Under the pieces are notes generated by a model. The model had not been told where the DNA came from. It worked only from the letters and a program-made list of their open reading frames with translations, and did not search any database. From Kordia sp039026955 (lineage in GTDB: Bacteria; Bacteroidota; Bacteroidia; Flavobacteriales; Flavobacteriaceae), in the NCBI GenBank assembly GCA_039026955.1, contig JBCCLH010000006.1, forward strand, positions 62,001 through 126,000: a stretch of 64,000 bases of DNA, read 5' to 3'. The translations under genes were made by a program, and so were the position numbers. Shown here piece after piece: positions 32,891-42,230 of the stretch; within the stretch, counting starts at the first letter, position 1, and every line of letters starts with the position of its first letter.

Positions 32891-34468
32891 ATGTTAACAT
32901 TTTTTCAAGGATGTGGAATTCCGCCTGTGACAGTAACCTGTCATCAAGGTGGTGCACATGCCCAAAATGTGGGACAAACAGGATGGTTAGGTTGTACAGC
33001 GCCTCCTAATTGTTTAGGACAAACTGCATACTTAGGGTGCCCCGCAGGACCTGCACAAGCACAAGCGCAAACTGTACCGCCAAATTGTGTTCCAAACACT
33101 ATTGGATGTACGGCTATTACGCCGTGTCCAACAATCAATCCTCTATGTGGTCCACAAACTGCGCCGCCTCATTGTGTACCTCCAACAATTGGATGTACAG
33201 CGATTACGCCATGTCCAACAAGAACTGGGACTGCACAAGCGCAAGCAAATGTACCTCAAACCATTGGATGTACCGCAATTACGCCATGCATTACAATTCC
33301 TGCAAACACTGCACCTCCTAAATGTGTTCCAAACACTATTGGATGTACTGCAATTACACCATGTCCAACTACACCAGCACAAGCCAATATTCAAACAACT
33401 ATTGGAAAAACTGGATGGGCAGGATGTTCTGTTCCGCCAAATTGTTTAGGACCAACTGGAACACAGGGTTGTGTACTAACAGGTTCACCAAATGCAACTG
33501 TTTGTCATCATAGTGATGCACAAGCACAAACTATTGGTACAACTGGATGGCAAGGATGTCATATTCTAGGACCAACTGGTACACAGGGTTGTACGGTTCT
33601 TGGACCAACAGCTTATTTAGGATGCAAAGATAATGCAGCACAAGCTCAAAATCTTGGACCAACAGCGTATCAAGGATGTCATATTCTTGGACCAACTGCA
33701 TGGCAAGGATGTCAAGATAATGCAGCGCAAGCTCAAAATCTTGGACCTACAGCATGGTTAGGATGTCACCAATCGACACTTGCTACTGTTTGTACACAAA
33801 TTGGATGTGGTCCAACACATCTTTTAGGATGTACGGGATATCAAGGCTGTGTTACGCCAACAGGAACACCTCCAGAAACAGTTTGCCCAGGTGGTAATGC
33901 ACAAGCACAAACGTTAGGACCAACAGCCTACTTAGGATGCCAACAACATGGAACAGCTGCTACTTTATGTACGCAACCTAGTATGTGTAGTGGAGAAACC
34001 AAAATTGGATGTACGGGATACCAAGGTTGTGTTACAGGATCACCAAATGCAACTCTTTGTCAAGGAGGAAATGCTGACGCCCAAAATGTAGGTCAAACAG
34101 GATGGGAAGGTTGTCAAGAAACCATTGCTACCGTTTGTACACAAATTGGATGTGGACCTACACACTTAATCGGATGTACAGGATACCAAGGTTGTATTAC
34201 ACCAACAGGAACACCGCCAGAGACAGTTTGCCCAGCAGGAGATGCAAATGACCAAACTTTAGGTCATACGGCATACGAAGGTTGTGGACAACCAGGAACC
34301 GCAGCGACTCTTTGTACACAAATTGGATGTGGACCAACACACTTGATTGGATGTACTGGATACGAAGGATGCCATAAAGATGGAAGTGCACAAGCACAAA
34401 TTCGTAGCATTCCTGTAGCGGATTGTATTCCAACACGTCACTGTACAGGAGCATGGCCAGTATGTTAA
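32891..34468 (+). CDS. Giant Cys/Thr-rich repetitive protein, candidate multi-core lanthipeptide precursor
   Basis: 525 aa with about 52 Cys and many Thr. Recurrent blocks are TGWLGC, TAYLGC, TGYQGC and TAWQGC (Thr five residues before Cys), IGCTAITPCPT, and CTQIGCGPTHL. Segments are separated by Ala/Gln spacers (AQAQ, ADAQ, ANDQ) at about 11 places. There is no signal peptide and no recognisable leader; the repeats start by residue 23. Thr-x4-Cys spacing suits dehydration and methyllanthionine formation, and the kinase/lyase/cyclase genes follow directly. Modification is inferred; a structural Cys-rich protein is the alternative. Confidence 0.75.
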   Translation: MLTFFQGCGIPPVTVTCHQGGAHAQNVGQTGWLGCTAPPNCLGQTAYLGCPAGPAQAQAQTVPPNCVPNTIGCTAITPCPTINPLCGPQTAPPHCVPPTIGCTAITPCPTRTGTAQAQANVPQTIGCTAITPCITIPANTAPPKCVPNTIGCTAITPCPTTPAQANIQTTIGKTGWAGCSVPPNCLGPTGTQGCVLTGSPNATVCHHSDAQAQTIGTTGWQGCHILGPTGTQGCTVLGPTAYLGCKDNAAQAQNLGPTAYQGCHILGPTAWQGCQDNAAQAQNLGPTAWLGCHQSTLATVCTQIGCGPTHLLGCTGYQGCVTPTGTPPETVCPGGNAQAQTLGPTAYLGCQQHGTAATLCTQPSMCSGETKIGCTGYQGCVTGSPNATLCQGGNADAQNVGQTGWEGCQETIATVCTQIGCGPTHLIGCTGYQGCITPTGTPPETVCPAGDANDQTLGHTAYEGCGQPGTAATLCTQIGCGPTHLIGCTGYEGCHKDGSAQAQIRSIPVADCIPTRHCTGAWPVC

Positions 34469-34469
34469 T

Positions 34470-34537
34470 AATAGCTTATCTGTAACAGATACAGCTATTT
34501 TTTATTTTATAGAGCTGCCTGTGAATGCAGGCAGCTT
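34470..34537 (+). terminator. Two hairpins between precursor and enzyme genes
   Basis: AATAGCT-ATCTGT stem with its complement and a T6 tail (34470-34507), then AGCTGCCTG / CAGGCAGCT (34513-34536). Partial termination here would make more precursor than enzymes. Confidence 0.75.
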
Positions 34538-34561
34538 TCAAAACTCAAAAAAATATTTCGT

Positions 34562-35638
34562 ATGCGCTTAACAAAGAAAAATATCACACATTATCTACTC
34601 GATAAAGGGTTTTTAGAACCTACTTCGTTCATTACTGGAGATTATATGTTGACACAAACACACAGCAGAAACTCCATCTTTAAAATTCAACAGCAACAAG
34701 ACAAAGGATTATTTGTTAAGCAATTAGTATCGCAAGATACGACCAACAGTTACTTGATGCAGAAAGATGCGACAAGTCATTATTTAATTCATCAATCAGA
34801 TTTATATAAAGAAACTGCCACACATATTCCGGAATATTATGGTTACGATCCGTATCATAATATTTTAGTGACTGAATATTTTGCAAACACCAAAAACGTA
34901 CACGAAACGGTGTATAGCAATAAAAAATTATCAACAGTGCACGCAGTGAAAATGGCGCATATTTTGGCTTCGTATCATTTTGATATTACAGATGAAATAA
35001 AAAATAATAGTTCGCTTCAATTTTTCAGCAAGCAAATTCCGTGGATTTTAAATACGAATCAATTATTAGGGAACGCACAAAGAAATACAAATCCTGTAAT
35101 CACTGAACTTCACAAACATCCAGATTTGGTAAAACGAATCGACAAAGTAGCTTCACAATGGGAAATTACCAGCTTAATTCATGGAGATATTAAGTGGATG
35201 AATTTTATTGTAATGCCGAATAGTGAAGATATCAAACTCATTGACTGGGAAATTGCCGATTTAGGCGATCCACTGTGGGATGTTGCAGGAATTTTTCAAT
35301 CGTATTTCATTGCTTGGGTATTGAGTTTTAACAGTCAAAACATTCAGCAACACCAACAAATGCAAGGCTCAGAGTTTTTATCAATAGAAACCATTACGCC
35401 AGTGGTGAAGCAACTTTGGGAAACGTATGCAAAAGCACAAAAATTCAGTCCAGAAGAAACCCGAGAAAAGTTACTCAAAACCATTTCATACATGGCTTCT
35501 CGCATGTTACAAACCGCTTTTGAAAATAACGTAGCACAGCCACAAATGAACGTGAACTCTGTACGTATTTTACAATTCTGCAATCATATTTTAACCGATG
35601 TACAAGGCATTGCAAAACAATGGAATTTAATAGACTAA
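34562..35638 (+). CDS. APH-fold kinase, class V lanthipeptide LanK-like
   Basis: 358 aa. Aminoglycoside-phosphotransferase-type kinase fold: catalytic loop HGDIKWMN (His207, Asp209, Asn214) and metal-binding LIDWE (Asp228), followed by GDPLWDVAG. In class V lanthipeptide pathways a separate kinase of this type phosphorylates Ser/Thr of the precursor before elimination. Four bp separate it from the HopA1-like lyase gene, and the three enzymes form one operon. As a lone APH protein it would be ambiguous; the neighbours give the role. Confidence 0.82.
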   Translation: MRLTKKNITHYLLDKGFLEPTSFITGDYMLTQTHSRNSIFKIQQQQDKGLFVKQLVSQDTTNSYLMQKDATSHYLIHQSDLYKETATHIPEYYGYDPYHNILVTEYFANTKNVHETVYSNKKLSTVHAVKMAHILASYHFDITDEIKNNSSLQFFSKQIPWILNTNQLLGNAQRNTNPVITELHKHPDLVKRIDKVASQWEITSLIHGDIKWMNFIVMPNSEDIKLIDWEIADLGDPLWDVAGIFQSYFIAWVLSFNSQNIQQHQQMQGSEFLSIETITPVVKQLWETYAKAQKFSPEETREKLLKTISYMASRMLQTAFENNVAQPQMNVNSVRILQFCNHILTDVQGIAKQWNLID

Positions 35639-35642
35639 GAAG

Positions 35643-36698
35643 ATGAAAGATAATACATATACCACACAAATACAGCAAATTATTGAAGCAATTCAAATTA
35701 CGTCTCTAACGACATTTAAAGTGCATGGCGAAGAAGAATACGTTCAAAATCAAATGCCGTATCAAACATTTGCAGAAGATTTTAAATCCTTTGGAAGCAA
35801 TACCACAGTCGATTCGCAACAACAACGTACAAACCTCATCAATGCGTTGACCAATACGATTTATGCTAAATTTTACTGTGGAATTAAAAAAGGAAATCAT
35901 ACTTCCAAAATTCCACCAAAAGCAGCACGTGATGAATTCATGAATCAACTTTCACAAGCAAACACTTCTATAAACGGACTCGATTATCATTGGAATATTT
36001 ACAATATCGACACAAAAACGGGTAACGCGTACATTCAAAAAAATGGAGAATTGCGTTGGTTACAACCCAATAGCTTTCAATTCGTAAATCCGCAACAAAC
36101 ACAAGCTGCTGTCAATACCAAAGTGAACTTAGTCCGTCAAAAAGAAAACAGAAATCTTCAACCTGTATTTTATCATGTATTTGGGAATGAAATGTTTCCA
36201 CAAGAAATAGAAATCGGAAGAATTTATTGGAATATCAAGCCAGAAGGCACAGCCCAACTCATCAACTTACTCACAACAACTTTAAATGATTACAAAATTC
36301 CGTTTCAATTCAAATGCTTAAATCATCCCGAATTGTATGTCCGAACTGATGCTGCTGTTTTATATCTAAATAAAAAGCACATGCAAGTCGTTTCAATCAT
36401 TTTGAATAGTGTAATTCCAAATTTAGAACCGTATCTTGTAGACGAAATTCCGATGTTTACCAAACAACTTTTCAAAGGCGTTGGGTACGCGGAAGATCCT
36501 GGAAAAGGGCAAAGTTTTGGAATGAGTCGATCCGCCACCATCGCTACAGCTTTGGTAGAAGCATTTCAGCACGAACAAAATGCAACACAAACTTTCGATA
36601 CAGTCATCAATGCTTTATCGCGAAAAGGAATGTCATTAGATCGTTTACACCTTAACAAACACACCGCATTAACGCCAACTTTTCCAAACTATGAATAA
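35643..36698 (+). CDS. HopA1-family lyase, class V lanthipeptide LanY-like
   Basis: 351 aa. The C-terminal ~200 residues match the HopA1 effector family (GRIYWNIKPEGTAQLINLLT, PFQFKCLNHPELYVRTDAAVLYL, GQSFGMSRSATIATALVEAF). Class V lanthipeptide lyases use this domain to eliminate phosphate from phospho-Ser/Thr, making Dha/Dhb. Its end overlaps the cyclase start by 8 bp. It is not expected to be a type III effector here: no secretion genes are nearby and the operon context is biosynthetic. Confidence 0.85.
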   Translation: MKDNTYTTQIQQIIEAIQITSLTTFKVHGEEEYVQNQMPYQTFAEDFKSFGSNTTVDSQQQRTNLINALTNTIYAKFYCGIKKGNHTSKIPPKAARDEFMNQLSQANTSINGLDYHWNIYNIDTKTGNAYIQKNGELRWLQPNSFQFVNPQQTQAAVNTKVNLVRQKENRNLQPVFYHVFGNEMFPQEIEIGRIYWNIKPEGTAQLINLLTTTLNDYKIPFQFKCLNHPELYVRTDAAVLYLNKKHMQVVSIILNSVIPNLEPYLVDEIPMFTKQLFKGVGYAEDPGKGQSFGMSRSATIATALVEAFQHEQNATQTFDTVINALSRKGMSLDRLHLNKHTALTPTFPNYE

Positions 36699-37959
36699 TG
36701 TAGAAACCACACTCAAAACAGACGTGCAGATGTACATAAAAACCGCACATAATATTGGTAAATACTTAGCCAAAGAAGCCTTATGGTACAAAGATATGTG
36801 TAACTGGACAGGTCATGAAGTAGCGCCTGTGGGCGATAAATACGAAACCGTGATAAAAGCCTGTAGTATTGATTTGTACAGCGGACTTACGGGAATTGCT
36901 TTATTCTTGTCAGAGTTATACGAAAAAACACAAGATCCTGTCATTTTACATACGCTAAATGGTGCTTTAAGAACCATTTATTACAATATGGATAATGGGG
37001 AAAAAGTGAACAATTACGGATACTACTCAGGAAAAATTGGTGTGGGCTATACCTTGTGGCGAATTGGCAAAAAATCTGGCAATACAGAACTCGCGACGAA
37101 GGGAATTACCTATGTGAAATCTGTAAAAGACAAAGACATTGCCGATTATGAAGTAGATATCATTTCAGGAGCTGCCGGATCAATTTCTGCATTGTTGAGA
37201 TTGTACGATGGCGAAAAAGACGAAGAACTCCTAGCAATTGCAAAAAAGTGTGGTGATTTCTTGCTGAATAAAGCCTACAAAAAAGACGATATCTACTCTT
37301 GGATGACTGTTGATACTAAAAATGCACTAACAGGCTATTCGCATGGTGCTTCCGGAATTGCTTCTGCGCTTATGGAACTTTACGCGGTAACAAAGCAAGA
37401 AGAATATTGGCATGCCGCTATTGGCGGATTTAACTATGAAAAAAAATGGTTCAATCAGCAAACACAAAACTGGCCAGACTTGCGTGAATATGACGGAACT
37501 AAACCACCAAGTTATGGGGTTATGTGGTGTCACGGTGCGCCAGGAATTGCCATTGCACATTTAAAAGCGTACGAAATGACCAAGCATGACTACTTTTTGC
37601 AAGAAGCTAAAATTGCAGTCGAAACCACCAAAAGAGGCGTCATTCAAGAAACCAATGCCAATTCATATGCTAACTTTTCTTTATGTCACGGTTTGGCTGG
37701 AAACTCCGATATCTTACTCTATGCAAGTCAAATACTAAACAATCCTGAGTATGTACAAATTGCGAGAAATGCGGGTGATTTTGGTATCAGACAATACGAT
37801 GCAACAGGCGTGGTATTTCCAAGTGGTGTCAACGATCCTAGCGGGCAAACTATTGGGCAACAAGAAAACCCTGGATTGATGTTAGGATTATCTGGAACAG
37901 GGATGTTTTACTTGCGATTGGCGGATATGCATAACATTCCGTCTGCGTTGGTTCCTTAA
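36691..37959 (+). CDS. LanC-like cyclase, class V LanX-like
   Basis: 422 aa with the repeated GxxG helices of the LanC alpha/alpha toroid (SGLTGIALFL, SGAAGSISALL, GYSHGASGIASAL). The zinc ligands are present: Cys280 in WCHGAPGI and Cys332-His333 in LCHGLAGN; His218 is also conserved. LanC enzymes add Cys thiols to Dha/Dhb to close lanthionine rings. It completes the kinase/lyase/cyclase set and is followed by a terminator. All key residues are intact, so it is probably active. Confidence 0.9.
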   Translation: MNNVETTLKTDVQMYIKTAHNIGKYLAKEALWYKDMCNWTGHEVAPVGDKYETVIKACSIDLYSGLTGIALFLSELYEKTQDPVILHTLNGALRTIYYNMDNGEKVNNYGYYSGKIGVGYTLWRIGKKSGNTELATKGITYVKSVKDKDIADYEVDIISGAAGSISALLRLYDGEKDEELLAIAKKCGDFLLNKAYKKDDIYSWMTVDTKNALTGYSHGASGIASALMELYAVTKQEEYWHAAIGGFNYEKKWFNQQTQNWPDLREYDGTKPPSYGVMWCHGAPGIAIAHLKAYEMTKHDYFLQEAKIAVETTKRGVIQETNANSYANFSLCHGLAGNSDILLYASQILNNPEYVQIARNAGDFGIRQYDATGVVFPSGVNDPSGQTIGQQENPGLMLGLSGTGMFYLRLADMHNIPSALVP

Positions 37960-37981
37960 AGATATAATTAGCAAAAATCGT

Positions 37982-38025
37982 AAAATCTCAATCGTTCTTT
38001 TCGGAGAATTGTTGAGATTTTTCTT
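37982..38025 (+). terminator. Terminator of the lanthipeptide enzyme operon
   Basis: AAAATCTCAA / TTGAGATTTTT stem with inner pairing, T-run following. Confidence 0.75.
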
Positions 38026-38040
38026 TTTAACTTAAGCATG

Positions 38041-38232
38041 ATATAACCATTTTTATATTGTAGCAATAATGAATCTATACTAGATGTCACATCGAGCGCA
38101 GTCGAGATGCTTTTGATTTTAAAGTGTTCTCATGAGCTTCGCTCGGTGCTTTCAGCAATGCTCGAACTGACAATAGTTTGTTTTACAGTGAATCATGTAT
38201 AATATTATGAGTTCTTCAATCAAACTCACTTT
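38041..38232. repeat. Dispersed element (family B, diverged copy 3)
   Basis: Contains ATCGAGCGCAGTCGAGAT and GCAATGCTCGAACTGACA, shared with the copies at 14.5 and 19.8 kb. The terminal inverted repeats are decayed. Confidence 0.55.
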
Positions 38233-38439
38233 TTTAAGTAAACAAATTTCAATTCCTACAACCAAAACTTCATAATAAGGGTTATTTTCCCTTTTATTTT
38301 TAAGGTATTCCCTAATATTTTCCAATTCAGAAGCATGTACTTTTAATCTATAAAAGCGCAACAGAATACATGTGTATTTCTGGATAGAGGTTGTAGTCAT
38401 TCATAGATAATTAGGCACATGTTATTCCTAAGCTTTTGA

Positions 38440-38488
38440 AAATCCCAAGGTCCGCTTGGGATTTTTTAATCCCGTTGAAAAACGGGAT
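38440..38488 (+). terminator. Two adjacent hairpins
   Basis: AAATCCCAAG / CTTGGGATTT with a T6 tail, then ATCCCGTT / AACGGGAT. There is no gene close upstream on the plus strand, so their owner is unclear. The rest of 38233-38686 holds no supported gene. Confidence 0.55.
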
Positions 38489-38686
38489 CTTATACTTCGT
38501 AACTTTCTGTTTCTCTCTTTAGTATAAATCATGTTTGAAAAGATAAGTGAAACCAATTCCTTTTTCGCTTAAAAAATCTACTCTTTTTTCAAATCCCACT
38601 GTAAAGTTTCAAAAAAAATCTCGTCTTATAAAAGACTGTTTGATTTTGCGTATTTTAGCAAATCTCAAAATACAAATACGAAATAC

Positions 38687-39022
38687 ATGGACAAATCATA
38701 TTACAATCCAAGAGACTTAAAAAAATTCGGATCAATTACAGAATGGAGCGAGGAACTTGGAAATAAATTCTTTGAATACTACGGAAAAGTATTTGAAGAA
38801 GGCGCACTCTCCGCACGTGAAAAATCATTAATCGCATTAGCAGTAGCACATACCGAACAATGTCCATATTGCATTGATGCCTACACCAAAGATGGTTTGC
38901 AACGCGGAATCACCAAAGAAGAAATGATGGAAGCCGTACACGTCGGAGCCGCAATCAAAAGTGGGGCAACGTTGGTACACGGCGTACAAATGATGAATAT
39001 GGTGAATAAATTGGAGATGTGA
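38687..39022 (+). CDS. Arsenosugar biosynthesis-associated peroxidase-like protein
   Basis: 111 aa, a carboxymuconolactone decarboxylase/AhpD-like domain with the redox pair in EQCPYCIDAYTKDG and the downstream His of VHVGAAIKSG. The family (TIGR04169) is found with arsenosugar synthesis genes; the exact reaction is not established. It is followed by arsS, and the cluster continues with ArsM and two dedicated glycosyltransferase-like genes. Confidence 0.88.
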   Translation: MDKSYYNPRDLKKFGSITEWSEELGNKFFEYYGKVFEEGALSAREKSLIALAVAHTEQCPYCIDAYTKDGLQRGITKEEMMEAVHVGAAIKSGATLVHGVQMMNMVNKLEM

Positions 39023-39162
39023 GTAGATTATTAGTTTTGCAAAGCAAAACTTTACAAGTCACTTATGCTGACGAAAGTCAGTATCTCAAATCATCCAATA
39101 GGAATTCAAAATTTATGAAATTGAGTTCTTTACCAAGGAAAAGATTAAAATTAAAAAATTAC

Positions 39163-40218
39163 ATGGCAATAAAGTCCCTAAAAAGAAGAGAAAGTGAATT
39201 AGCAAATGCACGACGACAGTTGGAAATTCTTTCAAATGGAATCTTTCAAAGTGGTGAATTGCCAACGTTTGCATGCAAAATAAAAGAAACAAATCAATTT
39301 CCGCTAAAGCCTAAAAAAATTGAAATCTTACAGATTAATGTGGGCTATATGTGCAATCAAGTGTGCGCGCATTGCCATGTAGATGCTGGACCTACGAGAA
39401 AAGAAATCATGACGCGTGAAACGATGCAGCAATGCTTGGACGTTCTCGAAAAAACAGGTGCTCATACACTCGATTTGACGGGCGGCGCTCCGGAAATGAA
39501 TCCGCATTTTCGCTGGTTTGTAGAAGAAGCGTCTAAAATTGGCGTAAAAGATTTTATTGTACGATCGAATCTAACAATTATTCGTGCCAACAAAAAATAC
39601 TATGACTTACCAGAATTCTTCAAAAAACACAATGTACATGTCGTTTCTTCCATGCCACACTGGACAAGAGGAAAAACGGACAAACAGCGTGGTGACGGTG
39701 TTTTTGACAAATCCATCAAAGCGTTGCAAGATTTGAACGCTGTTGGTTATGGAATGCCTGACAGCGATTTGCGTTTGGATTTAGTCTACAATCCTTCAGG
39801 AGCCTTTTTACCAGGCGATCAAATGGCGATGGAAAAAGATTTCAAAAAAGCCTTGATGGAAGATTTCGGCATTCAATTTCACAACTTATTTGCCATTACC
39901 AACTTGCCAATCAGTCGCTTTTTGGATTACTTAATCGCTTCTGAAAATTATGAAGATTATATGTATTCTTTGGTCGAAGCGTTCAATCCAGGTGCGGTGG
40001 CAAATGTCATGTGTACAAACACCATTTCAGTCAGTTGGGACGGTTGGTTATACGATTGTGATTTCAATCAAATGCTCGATTTAAAAGTGGCAAGCAAAGT
40101 AAAACACATTTCAGAATACAACGAAGATTTGTTACAAAATAGAAACATCATCATCTCACAACACTGCTACGGTTGTACGGCTGGTGCAGGAAGTAGCTGT
40201 CAAGGAACTGTGGCGTAA
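39163..40218 (+). CDS. arsS: Arsenosugar biosynthesis radical SAM protein ArsS
   Basis: 351 aa from the ATG at 39163. An open frame reaches back to 39019 but crosses a dispersed hairpin repeat (39063-39092), so the longer start is unlikely. The radical SAM cluster motif is CNQVCAHC with HVDAGPTRKE after it, and the C-terminal region has further Cys (CTNTISVSWDGWLYDCDFNQ, CYGCTAGAGSSCQG). ArsS makes the adenosyl-arsenic (arsinothio-/arsenosugar) linkage from SAM in this pathway. Confidence 0.92.
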   Translation: MAIKSLKRRESELANARRQLEILSNGIFQSGELPTFACKIKETNQFPLKPKKIEILQINVGYMCNQVCAHCHVDAGPTRKEIMTRETMQQCLDVLEKTGAHTLDLTGGAPEMNPHFRWFVEEASKIGVKDFIVRSNLTIIRANKKYYDLPEFFKKHNVHVVSSMPHWTRGKTDKQRGDGVFDKSIKALQDLNAVGYGMPDSDLRLDLVYNPSGAFLPGDQMAMEKDFKKALMEDFGIQFHNLFAITNLPISRFLDYLIASENYEDYMYSLVEAFNPGAVANVMCTNTISVSWDGWLYDCDFNQMLDLKVASKVKHISEYNEDLLQNRNIIISQHCYGCTAGAGSSCQGTVA

Positions 40219-40257
40219 TTTATGATCGTATCGAGATGCTTCAAAACTAAACAGAAG

Positions 40258-40788
40258 ATGAAAAATATTCTCTACATACTAACTTTTTTAAGTGTAGCTT
40301 TCGCGAATGGACAAACTGCACTTGACAGTCTTTTACAAAAAGAAAACCAAGAAACCGTTCCATATATCACTGTGGAAGAATTAGCGAAGAAGAAAAATAT
40401 CGTTTTGTTGGACAGTCGCGAAAAAGTAGAATACCAAACGAGTCATATTGAAAATGCAGTCTGTGTAGGCTATGATAAATTCAAACTCAAAAAAGTAAAA
40501 AAACTATTGCCAAAAGATAAAGATGCACCAATTGTAGTGTATTGTTCTTTGGGAATTCGCTCGGAAGATGTTGCCGAAAAACTACAAAAAGCAGGCTATA
40601 AAAATGTGTACAATCTCTATGGCGGAATTTTCGAATGGAAAAACCAAGATCAGCCTGTGGTAGATGACAAAGGAGAAGCTACCGAAAACGTACACACTTT
40701 CAACGAAGACTGGAGCATTTGGCTCAAAAAAGGAGTCAAAATCTACGAAAAGGAAAAGGAGAAAAAATCCAAAAAAGATAAAAATTAA
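40258..40788 (+). CDS. Exported rhodanese-domain protein
   Basis: 176 aa from the ATG at 40258, which begins a signal peptide (MKNILYILTFLSVAFANGQ). One rhodanese domain follows, with active-site Cys in VVYCSLGIRSEDVA (transfers sulfur or binds anions). The C-terminal end is very Lys/Glu-rich. It lies in the arsenosugar cluster between arsS and the TIGR04282 gene. Confidence 0.85.
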   Translation: MKNILYILTFLSVAFANGQTALDSLLQKENQETVPYITVEELAKKKNIVLLDSREKVEYQTSHIENAVCVGYDKFKLKKVKKLLPKDKDAPIVVYCSLGIRSEDVAEKLQKAGYKNVYNLYGGIFEWKNQDQPVVDDKGEATENVHTFNEDWSIWLKKGVKIYEKEKEKKSKKDKN

Positions 40789-40790
40789 AC

Positions 40791-41399
40791 ATGCATACAA
40801 GCAAAACGCTGCTGATGACGTTTACACGAAATCCTGAATTGGGAAAAGTGAAAACGCGTTTGGCGCAAGGTATTGGCGAAAAAGCAGCTTTGGAAGTCTA
40901 CATCAAACTCTTAGAACATACTGAAACCGTTTTACAACAAATAGAGACAGACAAATGTGTTTGGTACTCAGTTGCAGTACATAAAAATGATTTATGGGAC
41001 GATGCTATCTATCAAAAAAAAGCACAATTTGGGAACGATCTTGGCGAACGCATGCGGAATGCTTTTAAAGATGCGTTTGACAATCACTATGAAAAAGTCA
41101 TCATCATCGGAAGCGATTTGTACGATTTGCAACCCAAACATATCAACGAAGCAATTGCTGCTTTAGACACCAATGATATTGTTTTGGGACCTGCGAAAGA
41201 TGGTGGTTATTACTTACTTGGGATGAAAACTTTGCAAGAAGAAGCATTCTTACCGAAAGATTGGGGAAAAGAAAATGTGTTGCATGACACGCTAAACGAT
41301 CTCAACACAGGAAAAATTTATCTTCTAGAAGCCTTAAACGACATAGATTACGCAGAAGATTTAGTACCTTACCAAATATTTAAAAAATACATTTCATAA
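40791..41399 (+). CDS. TIGR04282-type glycosyltransferase-like protein
   Basis: 202 aa, DUF2064/GT-A-like fold with LLMTFTRNPELGKVKTRLA at the N terminus, the DLGERMRNAF block and the GSDLYDL...LGPAKDGGYYLLGM nucleotide-binding part. The family is tied to arsenosugar clusters and probably modifies the ribose-derived unit. It follows the rhodanese gene by 2 bp. Confidence 0.88.
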   Translation: MHTSKTLLMTFTRNPELGKVKTRLAQGIGEKAALEVYIKLLEHTETVLQQIETDKCVWYSVAVHKNDLWDDAIYQKKAQFGNDLGERMRNAFKDAFDNHYEKVIIIGSDLYDLQPKHINEAIAALDTNDIVLGPAKDGGYYLLGMKTLQEEAFLPKDWGKENVLHDTLNDLNTGKIYLLEALNDIDYAEDLVPYQIFKKYIS

Positions 41400-41407
41400 A
41401 TAGATTT

Positions 41408-42220
41408 ATGTTAAAACACATCGAAGAAACCACCGAATACTTACTAAAAAAAGGATTTGACAATCCAGAAATCGGAATCGTTTTAGGAACAGGTTTAGGA
41501 AAACTGATTGACGATATCGAAATCATCGCAGAAGCACATTACAACAACATTCCATACTTTCCACTAGCTACAGTAGAATTCCACACTGGAAAACTGGTTT
41601 TTGGAACCTTGGCAGGAAAAAAAGTAGTCGTGATGCAAGGACGTTTCCACTTATACGAAGGCTACGATTTTATCGACATCACCTACCCGATTCGCATCAT
41701 GCACAAATTAGGAATCAAACAATTATTGGTGTCCAATGCAGCAGGTGCCATCAATCTCGATTACAAAAAAGGAGACATCATGATCATTGACGATCACATC
41801 AATTTACAAGGTGGTTCGCCACTGGCATTCAAAGGTGTAAGTCAGTTTGGAGAACGTTTCGCAGACATGAGCGCTCCGTACGATGCCAACATGATTGCTG
41901 CGGTTGAAAAAATTGCTGCAGAACATCAAATCGACATTCAAAAAGGTGTCTATGCCAGCGTAGTCGGACCACAATTGGAAACACGTGCCGAATACCGAAT
42001 GCTCAAAATCATTGGTGCGGATGCTGTGGGAATGAGTACGGTTCCAGAAGTCATTGTTGCCAATCACTTAAACGTACCATGTTTAGCCGTTTCTGTACTA
42101 ACCGACGAATGTGATCCAGATAATTTAGAACTCGTAGACATCGCCGATATCATCGCCGTAGCTGGCAAAGCAGAACCGAAAATGATTACGCTGTTTATGG
42201 AATTGATTAAGACGCTTTGA
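41408..42220 (+). CDS. Purine nucleoside phosphorylase
   Basis: 270 aa, type I PNP. GLGKLIDDIE, VVMQGRFHLYEGY (phosphate-binding), LLVSNAAGAINLDYKKGDIM and GADAVGMSTVPEVIVA are all present. It cleaves purine nucleosides with phosphate. Its place in the arsenosugar cluster suggests removal of adenine from the adenosyl-arsenic intermediate, giving ribose-1-phosphate-type products (inference consistent with the pathway). Confidence 0.93.
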   Translation: MLKHIEETTEYLLKKGFDNPEIGIVLGTGLGKLIDDIEIIAEAHYNNIPYFPLATVEFHTGKLVFGTLAGKKVVVMQGRFHLYEGYDFIDITYPIRIMHKLGIKQLLVSNAAGAINLDYKKGDIMIIDDHINLQGGSPLAFKGVSQFGERFADMSAPYDANMIAAVEKIAAEHQIDIQKGVYASVVGPQLETRAEYRMLKIIGADAVGMSTVPEVIVANHLNVPCLAVSVLTDECDPDNLELVDIADIIAVAGKAEPKMITLFMELIKTL

Positions 42221-42230
42221 TTGTTTGGTT

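Noticed and set aside
35643..36698. HopA1 similarity read as a type III secretion effector
   Set aside because: No secretion genes are nearby and the gene overlaps a LanC cyclase and follows a kinase, which fits class V lanthipeptide enzymes.
38152..38400. 82-codon minus-strand ORF next to the LanC gene
   Set aside because: Starts in AT-rich spacer and runs into a dispersed repeat; composition is not protein-like and no signals flank it.
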